From positions 558,001-622,000 of the forward strand of contig JANQOX010000005.1 of assembly GCA_028285625.1 (NCBI GenBank): DNA of 64,000 bases. Direction: 5' to 3'. This DNA is from Myxococcota bacterium. GTDB taxonomy: Bacteria > Myxococcota_A > UBA9160 > UBA6930. Below are positions 40,702-49,005 of this stretch, piece after piece; position 1 is the first letter of the stretch; the number at the start of each line of letters is the position of its first letter. The position numbers and the translations under genes are program-made. The notes beneath the pieces are model-generated. The model searched no databases. It was given only the letters and a program-made list of their open reading frames with translations, and had not been told where the DNA came from.

Positions 40702-42960
40702 ATGGACCGGGTGCTCGAAGTCGGAGGCGTGGCGGCAGGCTACTGCGGGCAGCTGTTCGCGCAGGCCGGGCACGAGGTCGTTCGCGTCGAGCAGCCCGCG
40801 CTCGCGCCGGGCTGGGTTTCGCCCGAGGCGCTCGACCTGCTGCTGCACCGAGGGAAGCATCGAGTGGACGACGTGACACCCGCCGGGCTCGCCGAGCTGG
40901 CCGCAGCCGCAGACGTGGTCGTCCTCGAGGCCCCCACGGCCGACGCCGCCCTGGCCCTGGGGTTGGACCAATGGGAGGCGCCCGTTCGCGTGGCGGTCAC
41001 GCCCTTCGGGCGCACGGGTCCTCGCCGCAATGAGCCCGCCACACCGGCCACGCTGCTGGCGAGGGGCGGGGTCACCGCGGTCATGGGCGACCCGGGTCGT
41101 GCCCCGCTCACCCTGGCCGGCCACCTGGTCGAGCTGCAGGCGGGGACCCTGGCCTACACCGCCGCGTCCGCGTGCCGTCTGGCCGGGCGCGCGGAGGCCA
41201 TCGACGTCGCCATGCTCGAAGTGGTGTTGTCGCAGAGTCAGTACGGCGACGTGCAGTGGCACTGCACCGGAGAGATCCAGCGCCGAGGCGGCAACCGTGC
41301 GGCCTCGGTCGCCCCTGCCGACCTGTTCGCGTGTGCCGATGGGCTGGTCTACGTGCATGGGGCCCCGATCTTCTGGGATGCCTTCACGGTCTTCCTCGAT
41401 CGGCCCGAGCTGCTGCTCGACGAGCGTTTCACGACGCCCCATTCGCGTCTCGTGCACCGCGATGCCCTCCACGCGATCCTCGAAGCGGTGCTCGCGGACC
41501 AGACCCGCGGCGAGCTGCTCGCCAAGGCAGACCGCTGCGGCGTTCCCCTGGGCGTGGTGCGCTCCCTCGAAGAGGTGCTCGCCGACCCGCAGCTCGAGGC
41601 CTGTGATGCGTGGCAGCGTGTGGCCCGGGACGGAGTCGGGACCGTGCGCTTGCCGCGCCCGGTCGGGCGTCTTCTCGAGCCCGTTCCCCATACGAGGTCG
41701 ACCCCCGTTGGTGACCGAGAGCGAGTGCACCGGGCGGGCGGGCCGCTCGGCGGCGTGCGCATCCTCGATCTCACACACGTATGGGCGGGCCCCCTGGCCA
41801 CGCGCGTGCTCGCCGACCTGGGAGCCGACGTGGTGAAGGTCGAAACGCCACGCGCGCGAGGGCCGCGCGACTTCGGCGGCGCCGTGCCCGTCGGAGGTTT
41901 TCTCGGTGGCGAGCCGGGAGGCGAGCCCTGGAACGCCGGGGCCGCGTTCGCAAAGCAGCAGCGCAACAAGCGGAGTGTCTCGCTCGACCTCGACGATGAG
42001 GCCGGACGTTCGGCCTTGCTCGACCTGGTCGCCGCCGCCGACGTCGTGATCGAGAACCGCCGACCCGGCGCGCTCGCCGCCCTCGGAATCGACGCCGGGC
42101 GCCTGCACGCGCTCGACCCGAGGCTCGTCGTCGTGGCGATGCCGGCCTACGGAACGCGTGGGCCCGCTCGCGACCGCGTGGCCTTCGGGCCGACGGTCGA
42201 GCCGATGGCGGGCCTCACCCACGTGGTGGGATACGGTGAGGACGAGCCGCGCAATTCGACCCTGGCCTTGCCGGACCCGGTCGCAGGGTTCCAGGCGGCC
42301 GCCGCGGTGTTGACGGCGCTTGGACGTCGTGAGCGGACGGGGATGGGGGGCCGCGTCGAAGTCTCGCTCCATGAAGCCGCGCTCTCCCTGACTGCGCCCT
42401 TCCTGGTGGCGCACCAGCTGGGAAGCGTGCCTCGGCGGATGGGAAACCGGCATCCCGCCCTGGCACCCTCCGGCGTCTACGCCGCCCGGGGGAGCGACGA
42501 TTGGGTCGCGATCGCCTGCCGCAACGACGCCGAGTGGCGTGCGCTTTGCGACGTGGCCGGTTTCGATGCGGAACTCGCTGGGCTGGGCCTCGCCGGACGC
42601 CGCGCTCGCCACGACGTCATCGATGTGGCCATCTCGCGCTGGACGGCGGACCGCGACAAACGAGCGACCGCCCAGGCGCTCTCGGCCGCCGGTGTGCCGG
42701 CCGGGCCGGTGCAGACCGCTCCCGAAACGATGGCCGACGACCAGGTCGTGTCCAGGGGCTTCTTCGTTCCTCTCGACCACGGGACGCCCATGCCCGGCAG
42801 CCCCGTCCACATGGGGGGCATCTCTCCTTCGCAGTGGACGCCGTGTCCGCGCCTGGGTGGCGACAACCGAGAGGTGCTGCGCACCTGGCTCGACTACGAC
42901 GACGGGCGCATCGACGCCCTCGAAGCCGCCGGTGTGCTGGTCGACGCGCCCCCGGATTGA
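40702..42960 (+). CDS. Tandem-domain CaiB/BaiF-type CoA transferase
   Basis: The 752-residue protein consists of two class III CoA-transferase domains (about 1-345 and 350-750). The second domain has VRILDLTHVWAGPLATRVLADLGADVVKVE, QQRNKRSVSLDL and a probable catalytic Asp in LALPDPVAGFQAA. In the first domain the equivalent position reads LTLAGHLVELQAG, with His where Asp is expected, so it may be non-catalytic. This double architecture is known in several bile-acid- and carnitine-type transferases. It probably acts on a bulky acid. The gene follows the PhyH gene by 25 bp. Confidence 0.8.
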   Translation: MDRVLEVGGVAAGYCGQLFAQAGHEVVRVEQPALAPGWVSPEALDLLLHRGKHRVDDVTPAGLAELAAAADVVVLEAPTADAALALGLDQWEAPVRVAVTPFGRTGPRRNEPATPATLLARGGVTAVMGDPGRAPLTLAGHLVELQAGTLAYTAASACRLAGRAEAIDVAMLEVVLSQSQYGDVQWHCTGEIQRRGGNRAASVAPADLFACADGLVYVHGAPIFWDAFTVFLDRPELLLDERFTTPHSRLVHRDALHAILEAVLADQTRGELLAKADRCGVPLGVVRSLEEVLADPQLEACDAWQRVARDGVGTVRLPRPVGRLLEPVPHTRSTPVGDRERVHRAGGPLGGVRILDLTHVWAGPLATRVLADLGADVVKVETPRARGPRDFGGAVPVGGFLGGEPGGEPWNAGAAFAKQQRNKRSVSLDLDDEAGRSALLDLVAAADVVIENRRPGALAALGIDAGRLHALDPRLVVVAMPAYGTRGPARDRVAFGPTVEPMAGLTHVVGYGEDEPRNSTLALPDPVAGFQAAAAVLTALGRRERTGMGGRVEVSLHEAALSLTAPFLVAHQLGSVPRRMGNRHPALAPSGVYAARGSDDWVAIACRNDAEWRALCDVAGFDAELAGLGLAGRRARHDVIDVAISRWTADRDKRATAQALSAAGVPAGPVQTAPETMADDQVVSRGFFVPLDHGTPMPGSPVHMGGISPSQWTPCPRLGGDNREVLRTWLDYDDGRIDALEAAGVLVDAPPD

Positions 42961-42966
42961 CCGCGG

Positions 42967-44646
42967 CTAGCGGTTCCCCTGGGCGAGCTCCGCCGCCGCC
43001 TCTTCGCGAAGCTGGCGTTTCAGGATCTTGCCCGAGCCGGTTCGCGGCAGCGGGTGCTTCGAGAAGCGCACGTACCGGGGGATCTCGAAGCGTGCCAGGC
43101 GGGGCTCGAGGAATGCGCGAAGCGCGGCCTCATCGAGCGTGCCCTCCACGTGGAGGGTTGCGCCGACCTCTTCTCCGAGGCGCTCGTCGGGCACGCCGTA
43201 GACGCTCGCCTCGATCACCGCGGGATGTTCGAGCAGCACGGCCTCGACCGCGCCGCAGCCGATGTTCTCGCCGCCTCGGATCACGAGGTCCTTGATGCGG
43301 TCGACGATGTAGAGAAAGCCCTCTTCGTCCAGGTAGGCCACGTCCCCGGTTCGCAACCAACCGTCGACGAAGGTCTCGGCATTCGCGTCCGGTCGCTCCC
43401 AATAACCGCGAACGACCGAGGCCCCGTGCACCTGAAGCTCGCCCCGCTCGCCCGCCGGAAGCTCCCGGCCCGCCTCGTCCACGATGCGCAGGTCGAGCAC
43501 GGCCGATGCGCGTCCGGAGCTCTCCGGGTGCTCGACGTAGTCGCGCCCCGCGATGCCTGCGCCGATGGCGTTGGTCTCGGTCATGCCCCAGCCGGTGTTC
43601 GGCGCGGCGCGGCGGAAGGTGCGATCGATGTCGCGGACCTGCGCCGGTGCCCGCGCCGCACCGCCGCCTCCCACGAAGGCGAGCGAGCTGAGGTCGCGTT
43701 CGGTCGTCGACGCAAGGGCCACGAGGTCGCCGGTCATCGCCGGCGGGGCGACCACCGACGTGATGCGCTCGCGCTCGATCAGTTCGGCGGCGCGCTCGAC
43801 GTCCCACTTGTACATGCAGACCACCCGGCGCTGGGCCCGGTAGGACGCCAGGTAGACCGCGTGCGAGCCCGTGACGTGGAAGAGCGGAACGCCCAGCAGG
43901 GTCGCTTGCTGTTCGTCGGGAACGGGGACGGTGCGTCCCCGCATGTGGGCCGCCGCGTGGACGTCGAGTTCCCAACTCAGCAGCGCCGACAGGATGTTGC
44001 GATGGCAGGCCACGACCCCCTTCGGGTGGCCGGTCGAGCCCGAGGTGTAGAAGATCGTGGCGTCGTCGTTGGGCCCGTGGGGTGCGTCGGGCATCGGGCC
44101 CGGTTCGACGTCGGCCAGGGCGCGTTCGAGGGGCGTCGCCCCGGCCAGCGTGTCCTCGCAGCGCACGCCCACGACGGCCAGCCCGGGGGCCGCGCCAGGT
44201 CGTTGGGCCAGGCGCTCGAGACGCTCGCGGTCGGCGAGCAGCACCTTGGCGCCGCTGTCTTCGAGCCCGTACACCATCTCGTCGGGTTGCCAGAGCGCGT
44301 TCATGGCGACCGCGATGCCGCCGACCGACGTCGCCGCCATGAACGAGAGGATCCACTCGGGGTAGTTGCGCATGGCGATCGCCACGCGGTCGCCCGGTAC
44401 GACGCCGTGCTGCAGGACGAGCAGTCGGCCGATGTGCGCCGCGCGCTGCCACGCTTCCTCGAAGGTCAGCCGCTCATCCTCGTAGACCAGGAACGGCAGG
44501 TCGCTGCGTGCCTGCTCGAACAGGTTCCGCAGCGTCGGCGGTGCATGGCGGAACCCACGGCACCTGCGACCGTAGAGCTCGACCGGCTCGAGCTCGTAGG
44601 GCATGCCCGCTGCCGTGAGTTCGGCCAATGCAGTCGTTCGGTCCAT
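42967..44646 (-). CDS. AMP-dependent acyl-CoA synthetase/ligase
   Basis: The 559-residue enzyme is an ANL superfamily member. It has the P-loop ATIFYTSGSTGHPKGVVACH, an A5-like GWGMTETNAIG, the adenosine-binding GWLRTGDVAYLDEEG and RIKDLVIRGGENIG, and the catalytic lysine in PRTGSGKILKRQLRE. It activates a carboxylate as acyl-AMP then transfers it to CoA; chain length is unknown, but neighbours point to medium-long or cyclic lipids. The ATG at 44646 was chosen by alignment of the family N-terminus. It converges with the CoA transferase (6 bp) and diverges from the phosphotransferase. Confidence 0.85.
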   Translation of the reverse strand: MDRTTALAELTAAGMPYELEPVELYGRRCRGFRHAPPTLRNLFEQARSDLPFLVYEDERLTFEEAWQRAAHIGRLLVLQHGVVPGDRVAIAMRNYPEWILSFMAATSVGGIAVAMNALWQPDEMVYGLEDSGAKVLLADRERLERLAQRPGAAPGLAVVGVRCEDTLAGATPLERALADVEPGPMPDAPHGPNDDATIFYTSGSTGHPKGVVACHRNILSALLSWELDVHAAAHMRGRTVPVPDEQQATLLGVPLFHVTGSHAVYLASYRAQRRVVCMYKWDVERAAELIERERITSVVAPPAMTGDLVALASTTERDLSSLAFVGGGGAARAPAQVRDIDRTFRRAAPNTGWGMTETNAIGAGIAGRDYVEHPESSGRASAVLDLRIVDEAGRELPAGERGELQVHGASVVRGYWERPDANAETFVDGWLRTGDVAYLDEEGFLYIVDRIKDLVIRGGENIGCGAVEAVLLEHPAVIEASVYGVPDERLGEEVGATLHVEGTLDEAALRAFLEPRLARFEIPRYVRFSKHPLPRTGSGKILKRQLREEAAAELAQGNR

Positions 44647-44745
44647 CTCCGATGGCTCCTCTCCGGTCGTCCCGCCCGGCGGGTGTGGCATGCTAACCCA
44701 CCGGCGGTGCCCGAAGCCGGGCCATCCCCGCCGCGGAGGATGTCG

Positions 44746-45831
44746 ATGAACGCCGAGTCGCGATCGAACGCGGCCCCCCCGGAGCTGGCGCCGGTGCGCC
44801 CCGGAGAGGATCTCGATTGGTCGCGCATCGAGACCTGGCTGCGCGAGAATCTTCCGCCGGACGTCGACCACGAGGGCGCCTTCGACGTGCTCCAGTTTCC
44901 GAACGGCGCCGCCAATCTCACCTACCGGGTGCGGTTCGGCGAGACGGAGCTGGTGTTGCGCCGCCCGCCCTTCGGCCAGTTGGCACCGGGCGCCCACGAC
45001 ATGAAGCGCGAGTACAAGGTGCTCTCGCGACTCTGGAGGCACTTCGACCGCGCTCCCCGGGCCTTCGCACTCTGCGACGACGCTTCGATCGGCGGCGCGG
45101 ACTTCTTCGTGATGGAGCGTCGCATGGGCGAGGTGATTCGCGGAGCCATCCCCGACGCGATGCAACGTCACGCCGACGTCGGTCGCCGGGTGGGCCTCGC
45201 CCTGGTGGACGCGATGGCGGACTTCCATCGACTCGATCCCGAGGCCTGCGAGCTCGGCGACCTCGGCAGGCCCTCCGGGTTCGTCACGCGACAGGTGGCC
45301 GGTTGGAAGAAGCGCTGGGACCTGGTGGCCGACCCCGATCACGACGAGGCGATGAACGCCGTCCACGCCCGACTCGCACGGCGCCTGCCCGAACCGCAGC
45401 GCGTGTCGTTCGTGCACAACGACCTCAAGCTCGACAACTGCATGTTCGATCCGGCTGACCCGGACCGCGTGATCGCCTTCTTCGATTGGGACATGACCAC
45501 CCTGGGCGACCCCCTGGTCGACCTCGGAACCCTGCTCAACTACTGGCCCGATCCTGGGGACGAGCGTGCCACCCGAGCGAGCCATCCGGGGATGGAGGAG
45601 ATGGGTCTTCCGAGTCGTGCCGAGGTGGTTGCGCGCTACGCCGAGCGGTCGGGCCTCGATGTCGCGCGCGCTGGCTGGTACGAGGCCTTCGCCCAGTGGA
45701 AGACCGCCACCGTGCTCGAGCAACTCCACTACCGCTGGAAGGTCGGCGACAGCAAGGACCCACGCATGGAGACCATTGCCGCGCGCGTTCCCGAGCTGGC
45801 CGCTGCGGCCCAGTCCCTGCTCGACGGCTAG
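44746..45831 (+). CDS. ACAD10-type phosphotransferase (APH family)
   Basis: The 361-residue protein has the aminoglycoside-phosphotransferase/kinase fold: NLTYRVRFGETELVLRRPP with the ATP-lysine strand, then SFVHNDLKLDNCMFD with the catalytic D (H-N-D-x-K-x-x-N), and AFFDWDMTTLGDPLVDLGTLL with the metal D-W-D. These features fit the ACAD10/11-type domain that phosphorylates 4-hydroxy fatty acids ahead of beta-oxidation. A CGGAGGA stretch precedes ATG 44746 (another ATG lies at 44740). It fits the lipid-degradation setting of the surrounding genes. Its TAG stop shares CTAG with the selenoprotein stop on the other strand. Confidence 0.8.
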   Translation: MNAESRSNAAPPELAPVRPGEDLDWSRIETWLRENLPPDVDHEGAFDVLQFPNGAANLTYRVRFGETELVLRRPPFGQLAPGAHDMKREYKVLSRLWRHFDRAPRAFALCDDASIGGADFFVMERRMGEVIRGAIPDAMQRHADVGRRVGLALVDAMADFHRLDPEACELGDLGRPSGFVTRQVAGWKKRWDLVADPDHDEAMNAVHARLARRLPEPQRVSFVHNDLKLDNCMFDPADPDRVIAFFDWDMTTLGDPLVDLGTLLNYWPDPGDERATRASHPGMEEMGLPSRAEVVARYAERSGLDVARAGWYEAFAQWKTATVLEQLHYRWKVGDSKDPRMETIAARVPELAAAAQSLLDG

Positions 45832-46961
45832 CGCGCTCCGGGCGTGTTGGCCGCGGAGGCGAAGCGGCCGAGGTCGAGTTCGTCGCGAACCTGCTGGCTC
45901 ATCACCACCAGGCCGTCGTCCAGCGGGATCCCCGTGGCGTCGGCGATGCGATCGACCACGTTGAACGCGCCGATGGTGGCGCAGGCGTCCACGAAGGCCG
46001 CCTCGCCCAACGCCTGGAGGGCCGCCGCGCGCGCGCCGTCGAGCGCCGCGTCGTCTGGGCCCATGACGGCTTCGGTGAATCGCACCAGCAGTGCGCCGTG
46101 GGCGACGCCGCCGTTCGAGCCGGCGTGGCCGACGACCGCGTCGAGTTCGACTTCGGTCTGATGGGCCTTGCCGCTCACCCGGAGCAGCGTCGCGTGCGCG
46201 GTGGTTCAGTAGAAGCATTCGTTGATGGCCGAAACGCGCGACGCCACCAGCTCGATCTGCAGCCGGTCGAGGTCGCGCCCCACCGTCGGGTTCGAGAGGT
46301 GCTTCAGGTCGACGTAGTGCGAAGCCGTCCAGGCTTGGAGCAGGCGCGCGTGGGCGGGCACCAGCGAGAGCGCCTTGGCGATGTTCGGCACCATCGGCAG
46401 GTTGGGATAGAGGTCGGCTTCGGGTCCGCTCGCGTCCTCGGGCAGCAGCATCGGCACCCAGGCCACGTCGCTGCGCGTGCCCGCCGGGCGGTGCCGGTCG
46501 GGTTCGCCGGGCAGCGGGTCGGGGAGGGTGAAGGGCGGGGTCCCCAAGGCCCGGCAGAAGGCGTCGACCCCGGCCACGAACGCGATGATCCCCACCGCTT
46601 CGACGTAGACTTCGACCGCCACACCCGAAGCGAGGGTCTTCTCGAACCCGCTGCGGGTGAGCCGGCCCGAGTCGGTCCGGACGCGATGGGCGAGATCGAC
46701 GAGCGCCTCGGGCAGGTCGGTCACCGCGTCGTGGGTGCCCGTCGCATGCTCGGGGGAGAGGGCCTCCTTGCGGGCGCGGCACAGGCCGCAGGCCAGGGCA
46801 GCGCGGCTCTCCTCTGCGAGGGCGCGTCGCTCGGCGCCCGTGAGCCAACTCCCCGGGCTGCGGATCGTGTCGAGGATCTGGGCGTGGCTCTCCCGCAGGT
46901 CGCGCCGGATGGCCACGCCCGAGCCCTCGTAGGACGGCGCGATCGATGTGGGATGCGGCAT
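45828..46961 (-). CDS. AhpD/CMD-like selenoprotein with a CxxU motif, paralogue A
   Basis: Reading through an in-frame UGA at 46206-46208 gives 377 residues. The UGA is residue 252 in NECFY-U-TTAHATLL, exactly where AhpD-like proteins have the second cysteine of EC-x-x-C-x-x-x-H, so the product has C249-x-x-U252 and a following His. An N-terminal domain carries a second redox pair, CGLC (Cys58, Cys61), in a helix resembling the AhpD repeat. After U252 the frame stays open for another 125 codons with family-like sequence (VVDRIADATGIPLDD, RDELDLGRFASAANTP). A 7-bp stem-loop follows the UGA by 17 bases. The paralogue at 47002 is built identically. The function, disulfide or peroxide reduction, is inferred. 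Confidence 0.85.
46170..46188 (-). promoter_or_regulatory. Candidate SECIS stem-loop of selenoprotein A
   Basis: On the coding strand GCTGCTC and GAGCGGC pair (7 bp, one U-G) around the loop CGGGU, beginning 17 bases after the UGA. The identical stem and a loop differing in one base occur at the same distance in the paralogue. Bacterial SECIS elements lie immediately 3' of the UGA with a G- and U-containing apical loop. Confidence 0.6.
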
Positions 46962-47001
46962 GCGGGAACTCCGTCGGTCTCGGGCAGGATATCATGGCGG
47001 C

Positions 47002-48201
47002 ATGCCTGCGTTCGCCTATGCCGACGCCGCCACGCCGATCCGCGACGATCTGGCCGCGGCCCATCGTGCGTACTGGGACGAACTGGCCCGGCCCGGCGCG
47101 TGGTGGAGCGGAGTCGCGCGCGTGGCCATCGCCCAGCAGGTACGCGCCGCGTGGAGCTGCTCGCTCTGTGCGGCGCGCAAGCAGGCGCTCTCGCCGGCGA
47201 TGGTCGAGGGCGAGCACGAACCGGCAGGGGCGCTCGCCGCACCCGTGGTCGACGCGATCCATCGCATCACCACTGATGCCTCGCGTCTGTCGAAGGGTTG
47301 GTTCGACGGCGTGCTCGCGGCGGGCCTCGACGATGCGTCCTATGTCGAGATGGTCGGCGTCGTGACGTCGGTCGTCAGCATCGACGCCTTCCACGATGCA
47401 CTGGCTCTGCCCCGCGAGCCCCTGCCCGAGCCGGTGCCGGGCGCCCCGAGCCGGTTGCGCCCTTCCACGGCCGTGCAGGGACCGGCCTGGGTGCCGTGGA
47501 TTCCGGGGGATCGTGCAGCGGGCGCCGAGGCCGACCTCTACCCCGCGGCGTCGCGGACGGCGCACGTGTACATGGCGCTCAGCCTGGTGCCCGATGCCGT
47601 GCGCGCCATGGGTCGCTTGAGCCAGGCCCACTACGTGGGTCTCGCGCTCGTGGCGTCACCGGGGGCCTGCGAGCCCGGGCGCGCGCTGGACCGGACGCAG
47701 ATGGAACTGATCGCGGGGCGCGTGTCGGCCCGCAACGAGTGCTTCTACTGAACCACGGCGCACGCCATGCTGCTCCGGGCGAGCGGCGAGACACGAGGGG
47801 ACACGGTCGATCTGCAGGCGGTGACCGACGACGAGGCCCGCAGTGGGGTTGCCCATGGCGAGGCGCTCACCCGCTTTGCCGATGCGATCGTGGATGCCGA
47901 CCCCGACCCGATCCGCGCGGCCCGCGAGCGCGTGGCGCGCGAGATGGGAGAGCACGCCGTGGTGGATGCCGCCGCCGTCGCGGCGAACTTCCAGCGCATG
48001 GTGCGCATCGCGGATGCCACGGGCATACCCCTCGACAAGCCCGTGGCGATCTTCTCGGCGGATCTGCGGGAAGACCTCGGAATCGACCGCTTCGGGGCCG
48101 CGGCCAATACGCCTCGCGTGGGCCCCTTGCTGCGCTTGCTGGGGCGTCTGGGCCAGCCGCTGCTGCGTCCGATCATGCGGCTCTACGCGCGAGAGGGCTG
48201 A
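47002..48201 (+). CDS. AhpD/CMD-like selenoprotein with a CxxU motif, paralogue B
   Basis: Reading through the in-frame UGA at 47749-47751 gives 399 residues. The UGA is residue 250 in RNECFY-U-TTAHAMLL, giving C247-x-x-U250 with the family His four residues later. The N-terminal domain has CSLC (Cys53, Cys56). Beyond U250 the frame continues for 149 codons with the same domain as paralogue A (MVRIADATGIPLDKP, REDLGIDRFGAAANTP) and an extra basic helical tail. The same 7-bp stem-loop follows 17 bases after the UGA. ATG 47002 chosen; it is only 40 bp from the start of the divergent paralogue. Function inferred as thiol-selenol redox or peroxide reduction. Confidence 0.85.
47769..47787 (+). promoter_or_regulatory. 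Candidate SECIS stem-loop of selenoprotein B
   Basis: GCTGCTC (47769-47775) pairs with GAGCGGC (47781-47787) around the loop CGGGC, 17 bases after the UGA. The stem matches paralogue A base for base and only the last loop base differs. The surrounding coding sequence differs more between the two genes, which supports selection on the structure. Confidence 0.6.
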
Positions 48202-48221
48202 ACCCGCGCCGGGCCGTTCGC

Positions 48222-48974
48222 TCAGGGGGCCTCGCCGGCCACCATCCACGAGTGCGGGTCCTCGAGCACCGGGCGGCCGCCCTCGCTGATCATCGTCGCC
48301 CGCGGTTCGCAGTAGCGAAGGTAGAAGCTCGGGCGCGTGTGGTCACCGCGGTTCGGACCCGAGCCGTGAACGAGCAACCCCGAGAACGCCACGCCCTCGC
48401 CGGCCCGCAGTTCGAGTCCGATGGGGTCGGCCGCGGGCACGGCCTCGCGCAGCAGCCCGTTGCCGCTGGCCGCCTCGTGGGGCAGGAGCCCGTTCGTGTG
48501 CGACCCGGGTACGACGAACAGGCCGCCGTTTCGGGCGTCGGTGTCGACGAGCGGTACCCAGACGGTGACGTCGGTCGTGGGCTCGAGCAGCCCGTAGCCC
48601 GCGTCCTGATGCCAGGGCACCTCGCCGGTCGCACCGTCCGGGTCGGGCTCCTTGGTCACGAACTGCTGATGCGTGAGGCACACGTTCGGACCGATCAGTT
48701 GGCGCACGGCCCCGACCTGACGACCCAGCGTGGCGTGGCGCCGGATCACCTCGGAGCGGTGGCAGAGCTGGATGTTCACGAACAGCGTCGGGTGGCCGTA
48801 CGCCACCGGCAGCCGGAATCGCTGCTCTTCGGCGCGCATGGCGTCGAGTTCGCCGCCGTCGAGTACCGGCCCGAGGGGCAGGTACCCGTCGCGCCGGTAG
48901 CGCGCGATCTGGTCTTCGGAGAGCTCGATGGCATCGTGTTCGACCGACCGCACGGCTTGGCCTCCGCGCTCCAT
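48222..48974 (-). CDS. PhyH-type 2-oxoglutarate/Fe(II) dioxygenase
   Basis: The 250-residue enzyme has the H-x-D pair in VPWHQDAGYG and a distal histidine in SGLLVHGSGPNRG, with a downstream R in HTRPSFYLRYCEPR that would bind 2-oxoglutarate. It is distinct from the other PhyH gene in this window (different length and little similarity outside the motif). Substrates are typically acyl-CoA or other lipids. The ATG at 48974 is only 31 bp from the divergent MaoC-like start. It lies directly after selenoprotein B, converging with it by 20 bp. Confidence 0.75.
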   Translation of the reverse strand: MERGGQAVRSVEHDAIELSEDQIARYRRDGYLPLGPVLDGGELDAMRAEEQRFRLPVAYGHPTLFVNIQLCHRSEVIRRHATLGRQVGAVRQLIGPNVCLTHQQFVTKEPDPDGATGEVPWHQDAGYGLLEPTTDVTVWVPLVDTDARNGGLFVVPGSHTNGLLPHEAASGNGLLREAVPAADPIGLELRAGEGVAFSGLLVHGSGPNRGDHTRPSFYLRYCEPRATMISEGGRPVLEDPHSWMVAGEAP

Positions 48975-49005
48975 CTTAGTGCGGATCGCGCGCTACGGTC
49001 CCCGC

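Noticed and set aside
42967-47631. The acyl-CoA synthetase frame stays open for about 3 kb upstream of its start on the minus strand.
   Set aside because: The upstream part is antisense to the phosphotransferase and overlaps the selenoprotein A gene. Its composition is that of a shadow frame, and the family N-terminus begins at 44646.
46206-48201. Reading the AhpD-like genes as four separate genes or two pseudogenes split by stop codons.
   Set aside because: The stops are both UGA at the same codon, replacing a catalytic Cys, with conserved in-frame sequence afterwards and a shared stem-loop. Selenocysteine explains all of this.
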